Assembly: GCA_947380905.1 (NCBI GenBank)
Contig: CANCSS010000005.1
Coordinates: 22,955-86,954 of the forward strand
DNA from: Chitinophagaceae bacterium
GTDB lineage: Bacteria; Bacteroidota; Bacteroidia; Chitinophagales; Chitinophagaceae
Reading direction: 5' to 3'
DNA length: 64,000 bases
Shown here: piece by piece, positions 18,976-29,245 of the stretch
How the letters are laid out: each line of letters opens with the position of its first letter
Position numbering within the stretch: position 1 is the first letter of the stretch
The notes under the pieces: model-generated
Told to the model about the DNA's origin: nothing
Seen by the model: only the letters and a program-made list of their open reading frames with translations
Databases searched by the model: none
Position numbers and translations under genes: made by a program

Positions 18976-20202
18976 CTACGCATCCAACTCCCCTGCTATT
19001 AAATTCAAACTACTCATCGTCACCACTGCATCGCTCAACATGCCTCCCTTGATCAATTCCTCAAACGCTTGGTAGTAAATAAAACAAGGTCTTCTAAAAT
19101 GCAATCGAAAAGGGGTACGTCCACCATCGCTGATTAAATAAAAACCCAATTCTCCATTGCCACCTTCTACTGCACTATAAATTTGTCCCTTTGGTAAATC
19201 TATTTCCCCCATGATTATTTTAAAATGCCAGATAAGGGCTTCCATCTTGGTGTACACATCTTCCTTCTTCGGTAAATAATATTCAGGCACATCGGCATGG
19301 TAAACTTCAGCTTCTGCACCTTTAAAGTTTTGTATTTTTTGATACGCTTGTTTGATGATAGAAATGCTCTCATACATTTCTGCATTGCGTACTAAAAAAC
19401 GATCATAATTATCTCCGGTGGTTCCCACAGGAACTTTAAAATCAAAATCTTGATAACTGCTATAAGGTTGTTGCACTCTCACATCATAGTCAACCCCCGT
19501 AGCGCGTAAGTTGGGTCCGGTAAATCCGTAGTTCAATGCACGGGCTGCACTAATACCACCCGTACCTTGCGTTCGCTCCATAAAAATTCTATTGCGTGCA
19601 AATAAATTTTCAAACTCACGCAACACTTTAGGATACTCGTTTAGGAATTTCTCGAGTTTCGTAAACGCTGTATTTGTAAAATTCCTTTCAAAGCCACCAA
19701 TGCGGCCAATATTAGTAGTAAGACGGGACCCACATACTTCTTCATATATTTCATAGATTAATTCACGGTATTGCATCACGTATAAGAAACCAGTATACGC
19801 TCCTGTATCCACCCCTACAATGGAATTGCAAATTAAATGATCTGATATGCGCGCCAATTCCATAATGATAACACGTAAATAATCAACACGCTTAGGCAAT
19901 TCAAGTTGTAAAAAACGTTCGCAAGTAATATGCCAACCCATATTGTTGATGGGGCTACTACAATAGTTCAATCGATCGGTGATGGGTGTAATTTGATACA
20001 ATGGGCGACGTTCTGCCAATTTTTCAAAGGCACGATGAATGTATCCCACAGTTTGTTCTGTCGATACCACACGCTCTCCGTCCACTTCCATAATATTTTG
20101 AAACACCCCATGCGTGGCAGGATGGGTGGGTCCAATATTTAAAGTGGTCGTTGTTTTTTCAATAGACCCTTTAGGCAATGTGATATGACTTTGATGTTCC
20201 AT
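18976..20202 (-). CDS. nuoD: NADH-quinone oxidoreductase subunit D
   Basis: NIGPTHPATHGVFQNIMEVDGE, GYIHRAFEKLAERR, PCFIYYQAFEELIKGGMLSDAVVTMSSLNLIAGELD. Confidence 0.97.
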   Translation of the reverse strand: MEHQSHITLPKGSIEKTTTTLNIGPTHPATHGVFQNIMEVDGERVVSTEQTVGYIHRAFEKLAERRPLYQITPITDRLNYCSSPINNMGWHITCERFLQLELPKRVDYLRVIIMELARISDHLICNSIVGVDTGAYTGFLYVMQYRELIYEIYEEVCGSRLTTNIGRIGGFERNFTNTAFTKLEKFLNEYPKVLREFENLFARNRIFMERTQGTGGISAARALNYGFTGPNLRATGVDYDVRVQQPYSSYQDFDFKVPVGTTGDNYDRFLVRNAEMYESISIIKQAYQKIQNFKGAEAEVYHADVPEYYLPKKEDVYTKMEALIWHFKIIMGEIDLPKGQIYSAVEGGNGELGFYLISDGGRTPFRLHFRRPCFIYYQAFEELIKGGMLSDAVVTMSSLNLIAGELDA

Positions 20203-20241
20203 TATTGAATTCGCTATTACGCCTTAATTTTTTATTTTTAT

Positions 20242-20748
20242 TTATCCTCTTCCAAACATTTCATCATCCTTATCTATACGCGTTTGATCCTCTAATGGAT
20301 ATTGTTTCCTTAATGGAAAATAATCCATCTCATCTACATTCAAAATACGTTTTAAATTAGGATGCCCTATAAAATTAACTCCGAAAAAATCATAGGTTTC
20401 TCTTTCCATCCAATTGGCACTTTCAAATAACTTACTAGCTGTGAATACCGCCGTTTCATCTATTGAAGTACTTACAGAATAACGCAACCGAATATTTTCA
20501 GAAAAATTATGCAAATGATACACTACTACTAATTCAGCTCCCTTATGGTCTGGATAATTAACCCCACATAAATCGGTTAAGAAAGTGAATCCCAAAAATG
20601 GTTCTTCATATAAATATTGAAGCACCTTTAAATTAAGCTCTTTGGGAGATTCAAAAGATAAAATACCAGACGCAGTAGAAAAATTCAAAACTTGATCACC
20701 AAATTTTTCTATTAATTTATTTTGTATCGTCTCGTTGTTTAATGCCAT
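20242..20748 (-). CDS. nuoC: NADH-quinone oxidoreductase subunit C
   Basis: NWMERETYDFFGVNFIGHPNLKRIL. Confidence 0.95.
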   Translation of the reverse strand: MALNNETIQNKLIEKFGDQVLNFSTASGILSFESPKELNLKVLQYLYEEPFLGFTFLTDLCGVNYPDHKGAELVVVYHLHNFSENIRLRYSVSTSIDETAVFTASKLFESANWMERETYDFFGVNFIGHPNLKRILNVDEMDYFPLRKQYPLEDQTRIDKDDEMFGRG

Positions 20749-20775
20749 GTTGGTTCAAAAAATTTTATTGAATCT

Positions 20776-21363
20776 TTATTCAATGCCGTAGCTGTTAAGT
20801 AAATCTTTGTATTGATCGCTGTTGCGACGGCGGATACTTTCTTGTCCTACTAAATCTTGAATTTTCATAAACCCATCTATGATGGCTTCGGGACGAGGAG
20901 GACATCCAGGCACATATACATCCACAGGTATTACTTGATCAATGCCTTGCAATACACTATAGGTATCAAAAATTCCGCCACTAGAAGCACAAGCACCAAC
21001 AGCGATCACCCAACGTGGCTCTGCCATTTGTAAATACACTTGTCTTAAAACGGGTGCCATTTTTTTAGCAATGGTTCCCATCACCATCAATAAATCACAT
21101 TGACGTGGCGAAAAACCTACGCGCTCCGAACCAAATCTTGATAAGTCATAATGAGAAGCCATGGTAGCCATAAATTCAATACCACAACAAGAGGTAGCAA
21201 AAGGCAATGGCCATAAAGAATTTTTTCTTGCAAGCCCTACTACCGAACTTAATTGTGTAGCAAAAAAACCATCGCCAGGAACACCTTCAGGGGCTTTGCC
21301 CATAGAGATCGCTTCTGAAATTTCAGCTTCTTTTGGATTTAAATTAAATCGAACAGGACGCAT
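20776..21363 (-). CDS. nuoB: NADH-quinone oxidoreductase subunit B
   Basis: LWPLPFATSCCGIEFM, PRQCDLLMVMGTI, WVIAVGACASSGGIF, VPVDVYVPGCPPRPEA; start at MRPVRFNLN (track ORF 5' extension overlaps nuoA). Confidence 0.96.
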   Translation of the reverse strand: MRPVRFNLNPKEAEISEAISMGKAPEGVPGDGFFATQLSSVVGLARKNSLWPLPFATSCCGIEFMATMASHYDLSRFGSERVGFSPRQCDLLMVMGTIAKKMAPVLRQVYLQMAEPRWVIAVGACASSGGIFDTYSVLQGIDQVIPVDVYVPGCPPRPEAIIDGFMKIQDLVGQESIRRRNSDQYKDLLNSYGIE

Positions 21364-21388
21364 ATTTCTAAATACTTTAATTTTTATA

Positions 21389-21790
21389 TTAATCTTCCCA
21401 CTGCAATGCTCCCTTTTTGATGATGTAGATAAAACCCACCAAGAAAAAAGCAACAAATAAAACCACTTCCAAAAAACCTGACCAACCTAAACTTTTAAAA
21501 TTGACTGCATAAGGATAAAAGAAAATAACCTCTACATCAAACAGCACAAACAAGATGGCTACCAAAAAATATTTGATTGCCATGGGAGATCTGGCATCCC
21601 CATGTGTCTCAATACCACTGGCAAAATTTTCTAATTTATCGCTTGTTTTTCGCTTAGGCCCTAAAAAATTGGAGACCAATAACATAAGTGACACAAAGCC
21701 ACCTGCAAATAGCAACTGAAGTGCTATTGGTAAGTAATTATTAGCGCTGTTTGTTTCATTTACTGAAATCAAAAACTGCTGCAAATTCAT
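21389..21790 (-). CDS. nuoA: NADH-quinone oxidoreductase subunit A
   Basis: ETHGDARSPMAIKYFLVAILFVLFDVEVIFFYPYAVNF. Confidence 0.96.
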   Translation of the reverse strand: MNLQQFLISVNETNSANNYLPIALQLLFAGGFVSLMLLVSNFLGPKRKTSDKLENFASGIETHGDARSPMAIKYFLVAILFVLFDVEVIFFYPYAVNFKSLGWSGFLEVVLFVAFFLVGFIYIIKKGALQWED

Positions 21791-21840
21791 ACGTATTGTT
21801 TAGGTGCCGCAAAAATACGCAAAGGAGAGCACCTAAAGTA

Positions 21841-21870
21841 AAAAACTCCCTATAAATAGGGAGTTTTTTT
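21841..21870. terminator. Rho-independent terminator
   Basis: AAAAACTCCCTATAAATAGGGAGTTTTTTT perfect stem with flanking A/T tracts, between TPR gene 3' end and nuoA. Confidence 0.85.
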
Positions 21871-21918
21871 AAATTATTTATGAACAGTTCTACCTGGGTA
21901 AAAATGCCTAACTAAGGT

Positions 21919-23676
21919 CTAGTTTTTCTTGGGTGCGGTACTGTCAGCAGCGGCAGCAGCGGCACCCTTGCCCCCCTTGCCTGCTTGCATTTTTTTGATA
22001 ATTTCTATGTTTTTGACAAACTGGCCCTTTGCCTGTAAAGTAGTAGGGTCATTGGGTACCATTTCAAGTACTTTATCGCACATTAAGACAGCATTGTCGT
22101 AGGCCTTGGTTTCATTGTAATAGCCAATTAAAGTATAATAATTATTAATCAAAGCTTGCTTGTTTTTGACGCTGTCTTTAAGTAAAAATTGATTTTGGAA
22201 ATTGACTGCTTCAAAAAGAATTCCTTGGTTATTGGCGGTATCCACTAAGGCAGCGCCTTTCGTATTAAAATTATACCCTTGTCCCTTTTCAGGGAAAGCC
22301 GCGATGTATTGTTTGGCAACTTCCATGGTCGCAGCACCATTTTTAGCATTTAAAGAGATACTAGCCAATTTGTAGTAATCAAATTCGGCCTTTGAACCCT
22401 TTAAATTAACTAAATTGGTATACCATTTTAAAGCGTCTGCATACATGGTTGCTTTTTCAAACATGTCTGTGCCTAATTTATAATATTTCAATTTATTCAC
22501 CTTAGCAGTATCTGCGGCAATGGCTTTTTCTAATAAAGCAGCCAAAGCTTGTTGATTGCCACTAAAGCGAGACAATATTTTGATGGCCAATTCGTAATCG
22601 GTACTTAATATTTTATCCGTAGGGGTATTATTGATGTAAGGTTCGATATAAGATTTGGCAAGAACTGAATCTCCTTTGTGGTCGTAGTTTTTTGCTAACA
22701 ATACAGCCAAGGTTGGAAATATGGTTAAATTACCAGCCGCTTCCATCTTTTTGGCTTTTTCTAAAGACAAATCAAATTGCCCAGATCTGTATAAATAATC
22801 TGCACTAAAATATTCAAATATGGGATCCTTATCTGCATGTGTTAAAAATAAATCTAAATTGGACTTAGCCATGCTGGTATTGTTGTCCGCATAAAAAGTA
22901 TACAATGAAAAATACACAGGCGCTATGGCTGGATCAGCATCTATTGCTTTTTTATAATACTCCTCTACCGATTCTTTGTTGTTTTGAGTTTGATAAATTT
23001 TACCAATTCTATAATGTGCATAGGCATTTTTAGGATCTCCAGTAATGGCATTTTGAAATGCGGTTACCGCTTCGCCACCAAACTCGCCGCCCATCTTTAA
23101 ATAATTGATTCCTAAATTAACATACAAATTAGGACTTACTACATCGTAAGATGTAACCGTTTCTTTTAATTTGTCTATTGCATAACGATGGTCACCAACT
23201 TTAATAGGAAGCTCTGAGTAAACACGCCCAATGGCATTGATGATATCTTGATTGGGTTTGCCTTTGTACTTTCCTTTGGTATTTAAAGTGGATGTAATGG
23301 CTACTTCTAAATTTTGTTTTACCGCATTGTTGTCTGCTCCTTCTAGAGATTGAATATGCGACATCCCTATTAATAACCAAGGGTCATTTGCTTTTGCCTG
23401 AAGTCCAGCTTGATAAACCTCTTTTGCCTTTTTTATAGCTTCGGCCGTTGGAATACCGTTGTAATTTTGAGCCAATATAGCTTGACCATACCAAAAAATA
23501 GTTTCCCCATCGGCAGGATTTTTATCCATTGCTTCTTTGAAAAAGACAAGTGCCGATTTATTTTTTTCGTAATTCAATAACTTAACCCCTTCTGCTAATG
23601 GAGATACCGGTGTTTGGGCAAGCAGTGCTGCATGAACAAAAACAATCCCGATAAACATGAAGACCAATTTTCTCAT
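21919..23676 (-). CDS. TPR repeat protein, exported
   Basis: MRKLVFMFIGIVFVHAALLAQ signal peptide (start chosen internal to track ORF ending at 23700); multiple TPR-like repeats; Ala/Gly-rich C-terminus. Confidence 0.85.
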   Translation of the reverse strand: MRKLVFMFIGIVFVHAALLAQTPVSPLAEGVKLLNYEKNKSALVFFKEAMDKNPADGETIFWYGQAILAQNYNGIPTAEAIKKAKEVYQAGLQAKANDPWLLIGMSHIQSLEGADNNAVKQNLEVAITSTLNTKGKYKGKPNQDIINAIGRVYSELPIKVGDHRYAIDKLKETVTSYDVVSPNLYVNLGINYLKMGGEFGGEAVTAFQNAITGDPKNAYAHYRIGKIYQTQNNKESVEEYYKKAIDADPAIAPVYFSLYTFYADNNTSMAKSNLDLFLTHADKDPIFEYFSADYLYRSGQFDLSLEKAKKMEAAGNLTIFPTLAVLLAKNYDHKGDSVLAKSYIEPYINNTPTDKILSTDYELAIKILSRFSGNQQALAALLEKAIAADTAKVNKLKYYKLGTDMFEKATMYADALKWYTNLVNLKGSKAEFDYYKLASISLNAKNGAATMEVAKQYIAAFPEKGQGYNFNTKGAALVDTANNQGILFEAVNFQNQFLLKDSVKNKQALINNYYTLIGYYNETKAYDNAVLMCDKVLEMVPNDPTTLQAKGQFVKNIEIIKKMQAGKGGKGAAAAAADSTAPKKN

Positions 23677-23866
23677 CACTTGTTTTTTATATTGATACAA
23701 AAATAATTTAACCCCCCTCTTCTAAGTAGGCAGCTATCGATTGGATGCCACCCTTTTTTTCAAATTAAATAGAACTAATTGAAAGGTCTAAAAATATTAA
23801 TTTTTTCGCTAGAAACCCATTAATTTTTTATTAAATCAACTATATATTGTTAGTTTTTAGTTAAGC

Positions 23867-24769
23867 CTAGTTCATTAAACCATTTCGTTTCTGAAATCCC
23901 ATTTTGGCAGGCACCAAAAAAGCCCTCCTAAAAATAAGCTGTCCTCGTTCTAAACTCATAAAATTGAGCAATCCAGACCCCAAACCAGGTGCATTTTCTT
24001 TTAAAATATAGTAAATGGGCAAGGACAAGGAATACTGACCTAAGCTAATGGTAGCTTGAGATGGAGAAGCAAAAAGCCCTTTCTCGGCACATAAAGTACA
24101 CTCTACTTTGGCCATTTTTAATTTTAATCTGTCCGCCACTTGACGAGGGTCATAATCATCTCCAATCCAATTCATTCCCACAAAACCAATGGCGTTGGGG
24201 TTGTTTTTTAAATAGTCAATCACCTCTTTGCTTCCATTGGCAGCCATTACATTTTTTCCTAATTTATCCGCTTTCACCAAACTGTCTTTTAAAAATCTAA
24301 CGATACCAGTTAAATGACTCCCATCCATGACCACCTGCTGTGGATTTTTGCCCGTGAGTCGGTCTTGTAAATCTTGTAAAGTAAAAATACTGTCCTTGGC
24401 ATTTTGATGAACAACAACAGCAATGGCATTGTAAGCAAGAATTCCAAAAGTAGGTGCATACCCCAATTGATTTTTAAACTGAACTTGTTCCACTTTGTTT
24501 AACCCCCTAGTAACAAAAATCATTCTTGTGCTGTCCTCTGCAAAGTCTTTTAAACACTCAATTTCAGACTTGTACTGAACTTTTATATGTGCTTTGGGAT
24601 AACTAGAAGCAAACACTTTTAATTCCTGATCCATAAAAGATTTAAAGCTCTCTTCGACTGTAATTGCAATAGTTCCTTCCGAAGTAGACTCCAATACTTT
24701 TGCAGGTTCACTCACTTGACAAGCAGCTAGCAATAAGAAACTAAAAAAGAGGATTAAAAGGGGACGCAT
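23867..24769 (-). CDS. PstS-like substrate-binding lipoprotein
   Basis: Lipobox LLLAACQ; GTIAITVEESFKSFMDQELKVFASSYPKAHIKVQY, NAIAVVVHQNAKDSIFTLQDLQDRLTGK, IGFVGMNWIGD. Confidence 0.8.
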   Translation of the reverse strand: MRPLLILFFSFLLLAACQVSEPAKVLESTSEGTIAITVEESFKSFMDQELKVFASSYPKAHIKVQYKSEIECLKDFAEDSTRMIFVTRGLNKVEQVQFKNQLGYAPTFGILAYNAIAVVVHQNAKDSIFTLQDLQDRLTGKNPQQVVMDGSHLTGIVRFLKDSLVKADKLGKNVMAANGSKEVIDYLKNNPNAIGFVGMNWIGDDYDPRQVADRLKLKMAKVECTLCAEKGLFASPSQATISLGQYSLSLPIYYILKENAPGLGSGLLNFMSLERGQLIFRRAFLVPAKMGFQKRNGLMN

Positions 24770-24802
24770 ACCATTGAATTTAAAGGGAGAAAAATTAGCT
24801 TA

Positions 24803-25036
24803 CTAATAAGTTTGTTGAATGCCACGATACAATCTAAAGCCCCCATATAACAAGCACATTGCACCAAAAATATTTCTGAAATCAGCTCCTGCATTCAGCA
24901 AGGCCTCTAGTTTAAACCATTTAGCCCCCAACATAAGTACGCCACAGCCCAATATCAATAAGGCCATGGTAATGTCATAAATACTTCTAAAAATGCGGTA
25001 AGAGCGCTCCGATTTTTCTCTTGGTCCATTTTCCAT
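24803..25036 (-). CDS. Small membrane protein, conserved-hypothetical style
   Basis: 77 aa, two predicted TM segments (ITMALLILGCGVLMLGAKW; FRNIFGAMCLLYGGFRLYRGI); same strand and close upstream of the PstS-like gene. Confidence 0.65.
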   Translation of the reverse strand: MENGPREKSERSYRIFRSIYDITMALLILGCGVLMLGAKWFKLEALLNAGADFRNIFGAMCLLYGGFRLYRGIQQTY

Positions 25037-25120
25037 AAAATGCTATTTTAAAGGGGCAATTTAAACAATTAATAGCCGATGAATTTAAAAAATTTATCTT
25101 TACTTATAAATTTTCCAAGC

Positions 25121-26488
25121 ATGAGCAAACCTTCTCTGCCACAAGGCACCAGAGATTTTAATGCAGCCACGGTGCAAAAGCGCCAATATATATTTCAAAC
25201 CATAAAATCAGTTTTTGAATTATATGGGTTTCAAGCACTGGAAACCCCTGCTATGGAAAACCTAGAAACCTTGATGGGCAAGTATGGGGAGGAAGGTGAT
25301 AAATTAATTTTTAAGATTTTAAACAACGGATTAGATCTGCCGCAAAAAAAACAATCAACATTAGATGGAGTTGAAAAATTATTGGCTGGAAAAAGTAGTA
25401 CTGCACTTACCGAACGCGCTTTAAGATATGATTTGACCATTCCCTTTGCAAGGTATGTTGCCATGAACCATGGTTCCTTAACCTTTCCTTTCAAAAGATA
25501 TCAAATACAACCTGTTTGGAGAGCCGATCGTCCTCAAAAAGGCAGGTATAGAGAATTTTATCAATGCGATGCAGATGTTGTTGGTAGTGATAGTTTACTC
25601 AATGAAGTAGATTTAATGTCGGTGTATTTGACCGCTTTTTCCAATTTAAAATTACCCGTAGAAGTAAAAATAAACAATCGAAAAATTTTATTCGGCCTGG
25701 CCCAATTGTGTGGAGGCGAAGAAAAATTAATCGACTTAACCATTGCCATTGATAAGTTGGATAAAATTGGCTGGGAAAAAGTACAAGAAGAATTAAATAG
25801 CAAAGGATTTTCGGACCAGCAACAAAAAATAGTACAACAATATTTAAATATTACTGGAAGCAACGAAGAAAAAATTGAAAAGCTTACAAAATTATTAGGA
25901 GACAACGAGTCGGTGCTCAAAGGAATTGATGAATTAAATTATGTACTCCAATATCACGCATCTTCGGGAATGGGTAAACAATTGGTTGCCGACTTTACTT
26001 TAGCAAGAGGATTGAATTATTATACAGGACTTATATTTGAGGTCAAAGCTTTGGATACCGATATGGGAAGCATTGGTGGTGGTGGGCGTTACAACGATTT
26101 AACCAGCTTGTTTGGCGTACCCAATATCCCAGGTGTTGGTATTAGTTTTGGTGTAGATCGTATTTACGATGTCATGGAAGAAAAAAAATTATTCCCTCCT
26201 TCCATTGAACAAACCACACAGGTATTATTTTTTAATTTAGGCGAGGCAGAAGCTAAAAGCGCGTATGAACAAATGGCCTTGCTTAGAAATAAAAAAATTG
26301 CTTGTGAAATTTACCCAGAGAAGAGTAAGTTCGACAAGCAATTTAAATATGCAGAGAAAAAAGGAATTCCCAATGTGATAATCATTGGAACAGAAGAGTT
26401 AGCAAAAAAAGAATGCAATTTGAAAAATATTATTACCGGTATTCAAACCACCATTCCCTTCTCAGAACTTCCTCATTTTAAGTTCTAA
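25121..26488 (+). CDS. hisS: Histidine--tRNA ligase
   Basis: PQGTRDFNAATVQKRQYIF, LTERALRYDLTIPFARYVAMN, ARGLNYYTGLIFEV, GSIGGGGRYNDL; start taken at MSKPSLPQGTRDF. Confidence 0.97.
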   Translation: MSKPSLPQGTRDFNAATVQKRQYIFQTIKSVFELYGFQALETPAMENLETLMGKYGEEGDKLIFKILNNGLDLPQKKQSTLDGVEKLLAGKSSTALTERALRYDLTIPFARYVAMNHGSLTFPFKRYQIQPVWRADRPQKGRYREFYQCDADVVGSDSLLNEVDLMSVYLTAFSNLKLPVEVKINNRKILFGLAQLCGGEEKLIDLTIAIDKLDKIGWEKVQEELNSKGFSDQQQKIVQQYLNITGSNEEKIEKLTKLLGDNESVLKGIDELNYVLQYHASSGMGKQLVADFTLARGLNYYTGLIFEVKALDTDMGSIGGGGRYNDLTSLFGVPNIPGVGISFGVDRIYDVMEEKKLFPPSIEQTTQVLFFNLGEAEAKSAYEQMALLRNKKIACEIYPEKSKFDKQFKYAEKKGIPNVIIIGTEELAKKECNLKNIITGIQTTIPFSELPHFKF

Positions 26489-26489
26489 T

Positions 26490-26876
26490 TTATTCGCATT
26501 TACTAGACCAAAGGTCATGGTAAAAATCTTCCTTTATATAGGCTGTAGTTGCTGACACTTTTTTACCAACCAATTCCATGCCTTGCACTAAAATTGATAC
26601 TGATACCACAACATTATTGGCATCTCTTTTGAAAACAACTGGCGCATCATAAGCGGCTAAATAAAAAGAGTCAGGTCCTTTTTTCTCTAATCCAGTTGCG
26701 CCCATGGCAGAATTTAAAGTAAGCACAGTATCTACTGCTGTAATATTTACTTCGGACACGGGGCTTCCATCAGGAAAAGTATATTTCCCAACATAATCTT
26801 TCAATGAGCTTGTTTGAGCATGAACGGAAAAAAGTACTCCCATCATAATCGAAGTCATCAAGACAAATTTTTTCAT
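26490..26876 (-). CDS. Exported hypothetical protein
   Basis: 128 aa with signal peptide MKKFVLMTSIMMGVLFSVHAQ; no catalytic motif recognised. Confidence 0.75.
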   Translation of the reverse strand: MKKFVLMTSIMMGVLFSVHAQTSSLKDYVGKYTFPDGSPVSEVNITAVDTVLTLNSAMGATGLEKKGPDSFYLAAYDAPVVFKRDANNVVVSVSILVQGMELVGKKVSATTAYIKEDFYHDLWSSKCE

Positions 26877-27046
26877 AGATATCTATTTTTTTATATTTAT
26901 AGCACAGAAAAGTGCGATTCGAAATTAAGTAAAAAGATGTCGAATCAATAAAAAAATAAGGCCAATTCGCAATTAATTATAGGAGCTTATTTGAAGGGAG
27001 AATGATAGGTGAAAAAAAGAATTAAAAGTATCCAAATCCGATCAAG

Positions 27047-27054
27047 TATCTTTG
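27047..27054 (+). promoter_or_regulatory. Bacteroidota -7 element TATCTTTG, 4 nt before rlmN ATG
   Basis: Matches TAnnTTTG; no convincing -33 TTTG seen. Confidence 0.4.
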
Positions 27055-27058
27055 CATC

Positions 27059-28108
27059 ATGGAGAAGAATAGAGAGAATATTAGACAGGTCGAAGTGGCT
27101 GATATTGAACGTTTTATAGGCAAAATAGGAGAAAAGCCATTTCGAGTAAAACAAATCGTTGAATGGTTGTGGCAAAAACATGCCCATAGCTTCGACGAAA
27201 TGACCAACCTAAGTAAGGACTTGCGCAAGCAATTAGAAGATCATTATCAATTGCCTGCTTTAACAATTAACACTACCCAGTTGAGTGATGATGGTACTTT
27301 AAAAACGCGTTTCAAAACTTTTGACGATCATATGATTGAAGGCGTGCTTATTCCTACCGCACTTCGTAAAACAGCTTGTGTATCCTCTCAAATAGGTTGC
27401 AGTTTAAGTTGTAAGTTTTGTGCCACAGGTACCATGACCAGAAAAAGAAATTTAAGCTTTGATGAAATATACGATCAAGTAGTTTACATCTTGCAACAAA
27501 GCGAAGCCACTTACGATAAACATTTAAGCAATATTGTTTTTATGGGTATGGGTGAGCCTCTCATGAATTACCACAATGTGCTTAAAGCCATTGAAAAAAT
27601 TACTTCCCCTGACGGCTTAGGTATGAGTGCCAAGCGCATTACTGTTTCCACCGCTGGTATTGTTAAACAAATTAGACAATTGGGCGACGACAATGTAAAA
27701 TTTAAATTGGCTTTGTCCTTGCATGCAGCCAATGACAAAAAGCGAAATGAACTCATGCCTATCAATGAGAGTAATAATATCAAATCACTGATTGAAGCAT
27801 TGAATTATTTTTATAAAAAAACTGGTAGTGAAGTTACTTTTGAATACATTTTATTTAAAGATTTTAATGATTCAGAAAAAGATGCAGAAGAACTTACCAA
27901 GATCTACCGACAAGTGCCCGCTGATTTAATCAATGTCATTGAATACAATCCAGTAGATGTATTCCCTTTTGACAAACCTGACGAAGATGGCTTTGAGCGT
28001 TTTGTAGAAATTTTACAAAAGAACAGAGTCAACGTTAGAATAAGAAGAAGCAGAGGAAAGGATATTGATGCCGCTTGTGGACAATTAGCAAACAAGGATA
28101 ATATTTAA
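27059..28108 (+). CDS. rlmN: 23S rRNA (adenine(2503)-C(2))-methyltransferase RlmN
   Basis: SSQIGCSLSCKFCATGTM radical SAM motif, MGMGEPLMNYHNV, RRSRGKDIDAACGQL. Confidence 0.97.
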   Translation: MEKNRENIRQVEVADIERFIGKIGEKPFRVKQIVEWLWQKHAHSFDEMTNLSKDLRKQLEDHYQLPALTINTTQLSDDGTLKTRFKTFDDHMIEGVLIPTALRKTACVSSQIGCSLSCKFCATGTMTRKRNLSFDEIYDQVVYILQQSEATYDKHLSNIVFMGMGEPLMNYHNVLKAIEKITSPDGLGMSAKRITVSTAGIVKQIRQLGDDNVKFKLALSLHAANDKKRNELMPINESNNIKSLIEALNYFYKKTGSEVTFEYILFKDFNDSEKDAEELTKIYRQVPADLINVIEYNPVDVFPFDKPDEDGFERFVEILQKNRVNVRIRRSRGKDIDAACGQLANKDNI

Positions 28109-28119
28109 ACCTGCCGGCA

Positions 28120-29244
28120 ATGAACAACAAAAGATCGGACAACTTTGACAAGTTTTCAAATAAGAAAAAAGGCAGTGCTGTTAAAGAAGAATACAGACAA
28201 GAAAAGAAAAAAGCCAAAGTAGAAATGAGGGCTGCTGGAGAAGCCATGCGTCAAAGAAAAAAAGACAAAGAACGAGGCATTCCTGTAGAACCCTTGGGCA
28301 ATAACAAAAGAAGAATTCCCTCTAACAAAACAGCACCTACTTTCTCCCATAAAAATGCTGCTCCAAAATATGGCGAATTAAAGCCCTCTTTTAATGTAAA
28401 GCCTAGCCCAAGTAATAAAAGAACGCCCGCCTCTATGGACCGTGCCGATGTAAAAAGAACTGCTTCTATTGGAAAAGTAACTGCTTCTACCGAAGCCCCT
28501 TTTGAACAAATGCCCTTGAATAAATACATTGCGCATGCTGGCATATCTGGACGACGCGAAGCAGCAGAATTGGTGAAAGCCGGTCATGTAGCAGTGAATG
28601 GAGACATTGTTTTAGAGCCAGGTTACAAAGTGCAATACAAAGATGTAGTAAGGTTAAAAGGCAAGGTTTTACAATTACAAGTAACACCCGTTTATATTTT
28701 ATTAAACAAGCCTAAAGATTATATCTGTACTGCTTCAGATCCAGAAGGCAGAAAAACAGTATTGGACATTATCAAAAATGCCACTACACAAAGAATGTTT
28801 CCAGTAGGTCGCTTAGATAGAAACACAACTGGGGTTTTAATTTTAACCAACGATGGTGACTTAGCACAAAAATTAACCCACCCTTCCTACGAAATAAAAA
28901 AAATATACGAAGTTACTTTAGACAAGCCTGTCACCAAAGCCGATATGGAATCCATTGCAGCTGGGGTAGACCTTGAAGATGGATTTATTGCAGCAGACGC
29001 AGTGAGTTATTTATCCAACACTTCTAAAAATGTCATTGGTATTGAAATTCATAGTGGAAGAAACAGAATTGTGCGCCGCATATTTGAACACTTAGGATAT
29101 GACGTAAGACATTTGGACAGAGTGATGTTCGCTAATTTAACCAAGAAAAATGTTGATCGCGGTAAATGGCGTTTCTTGGCTGAGAAAGAAGTGCGGTTGT
29201 TAAAATTCATGAATAAATCTTTCACCAGAAAGTCTTCCAATTAA
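28120..29244 (+). CDS. RsuA/RluB-family pseudouridine synthase with long basic N-terminal extension
   Basis: S4 domain (LNKYIAHAGISGRREAAELVKAGHVAVNG), LNKPKDYICT, FPVGRLDRNTTGVLILTNDGDLA; ~120 aa Lys/Arg-rich N-terminus. Confidence 0.94.
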   Translation: MNNKRSDNFDKFSNKKKGSAVKEEYRQEKKKAKVEMRAAGEAMRQRKKDKERGIPVEPLGNNKRRIPSNKTAPTFSHKNAAPKYGELKPSFNVKPSPSNKRTPASMDRADVKRTASIGKVTASTEAPFEQMPLNKYIAHAGISGRREAAELVKAGHVAVNGDIVLEPGYKVQYKDVVRLKGKVLQLQVTPVYILLNKPKDYICTASDPEGRKTVLDIIKNATTQRMFPVGRLDRNTTGVLILTNDGDLAQKLTHPSYEIKKIYEVTLDKPVTKADMESIAAGVDLEDGFIAADAVSYLSNTSKNVIGIEIHSGRNRIVRRIFEHLGYDVRHLDRVMFANLTKKNVDRGKWRFLAEKEVRLLKFMNKSFTRKSSN

Positions 29245-29245
29245 T

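Noticed and set aside
21363-21456. Longer nuoB start given in ORF track
   Set aside because: Extension overlaps nuoA coding sequence and does not resemble NuoB.
28156-28687. Minus-strand ORFs opposite the RluB-like N-terminal extension
   Set aside because: Arise from the low-complexity Lys-rich coding sequence on the plus strand.
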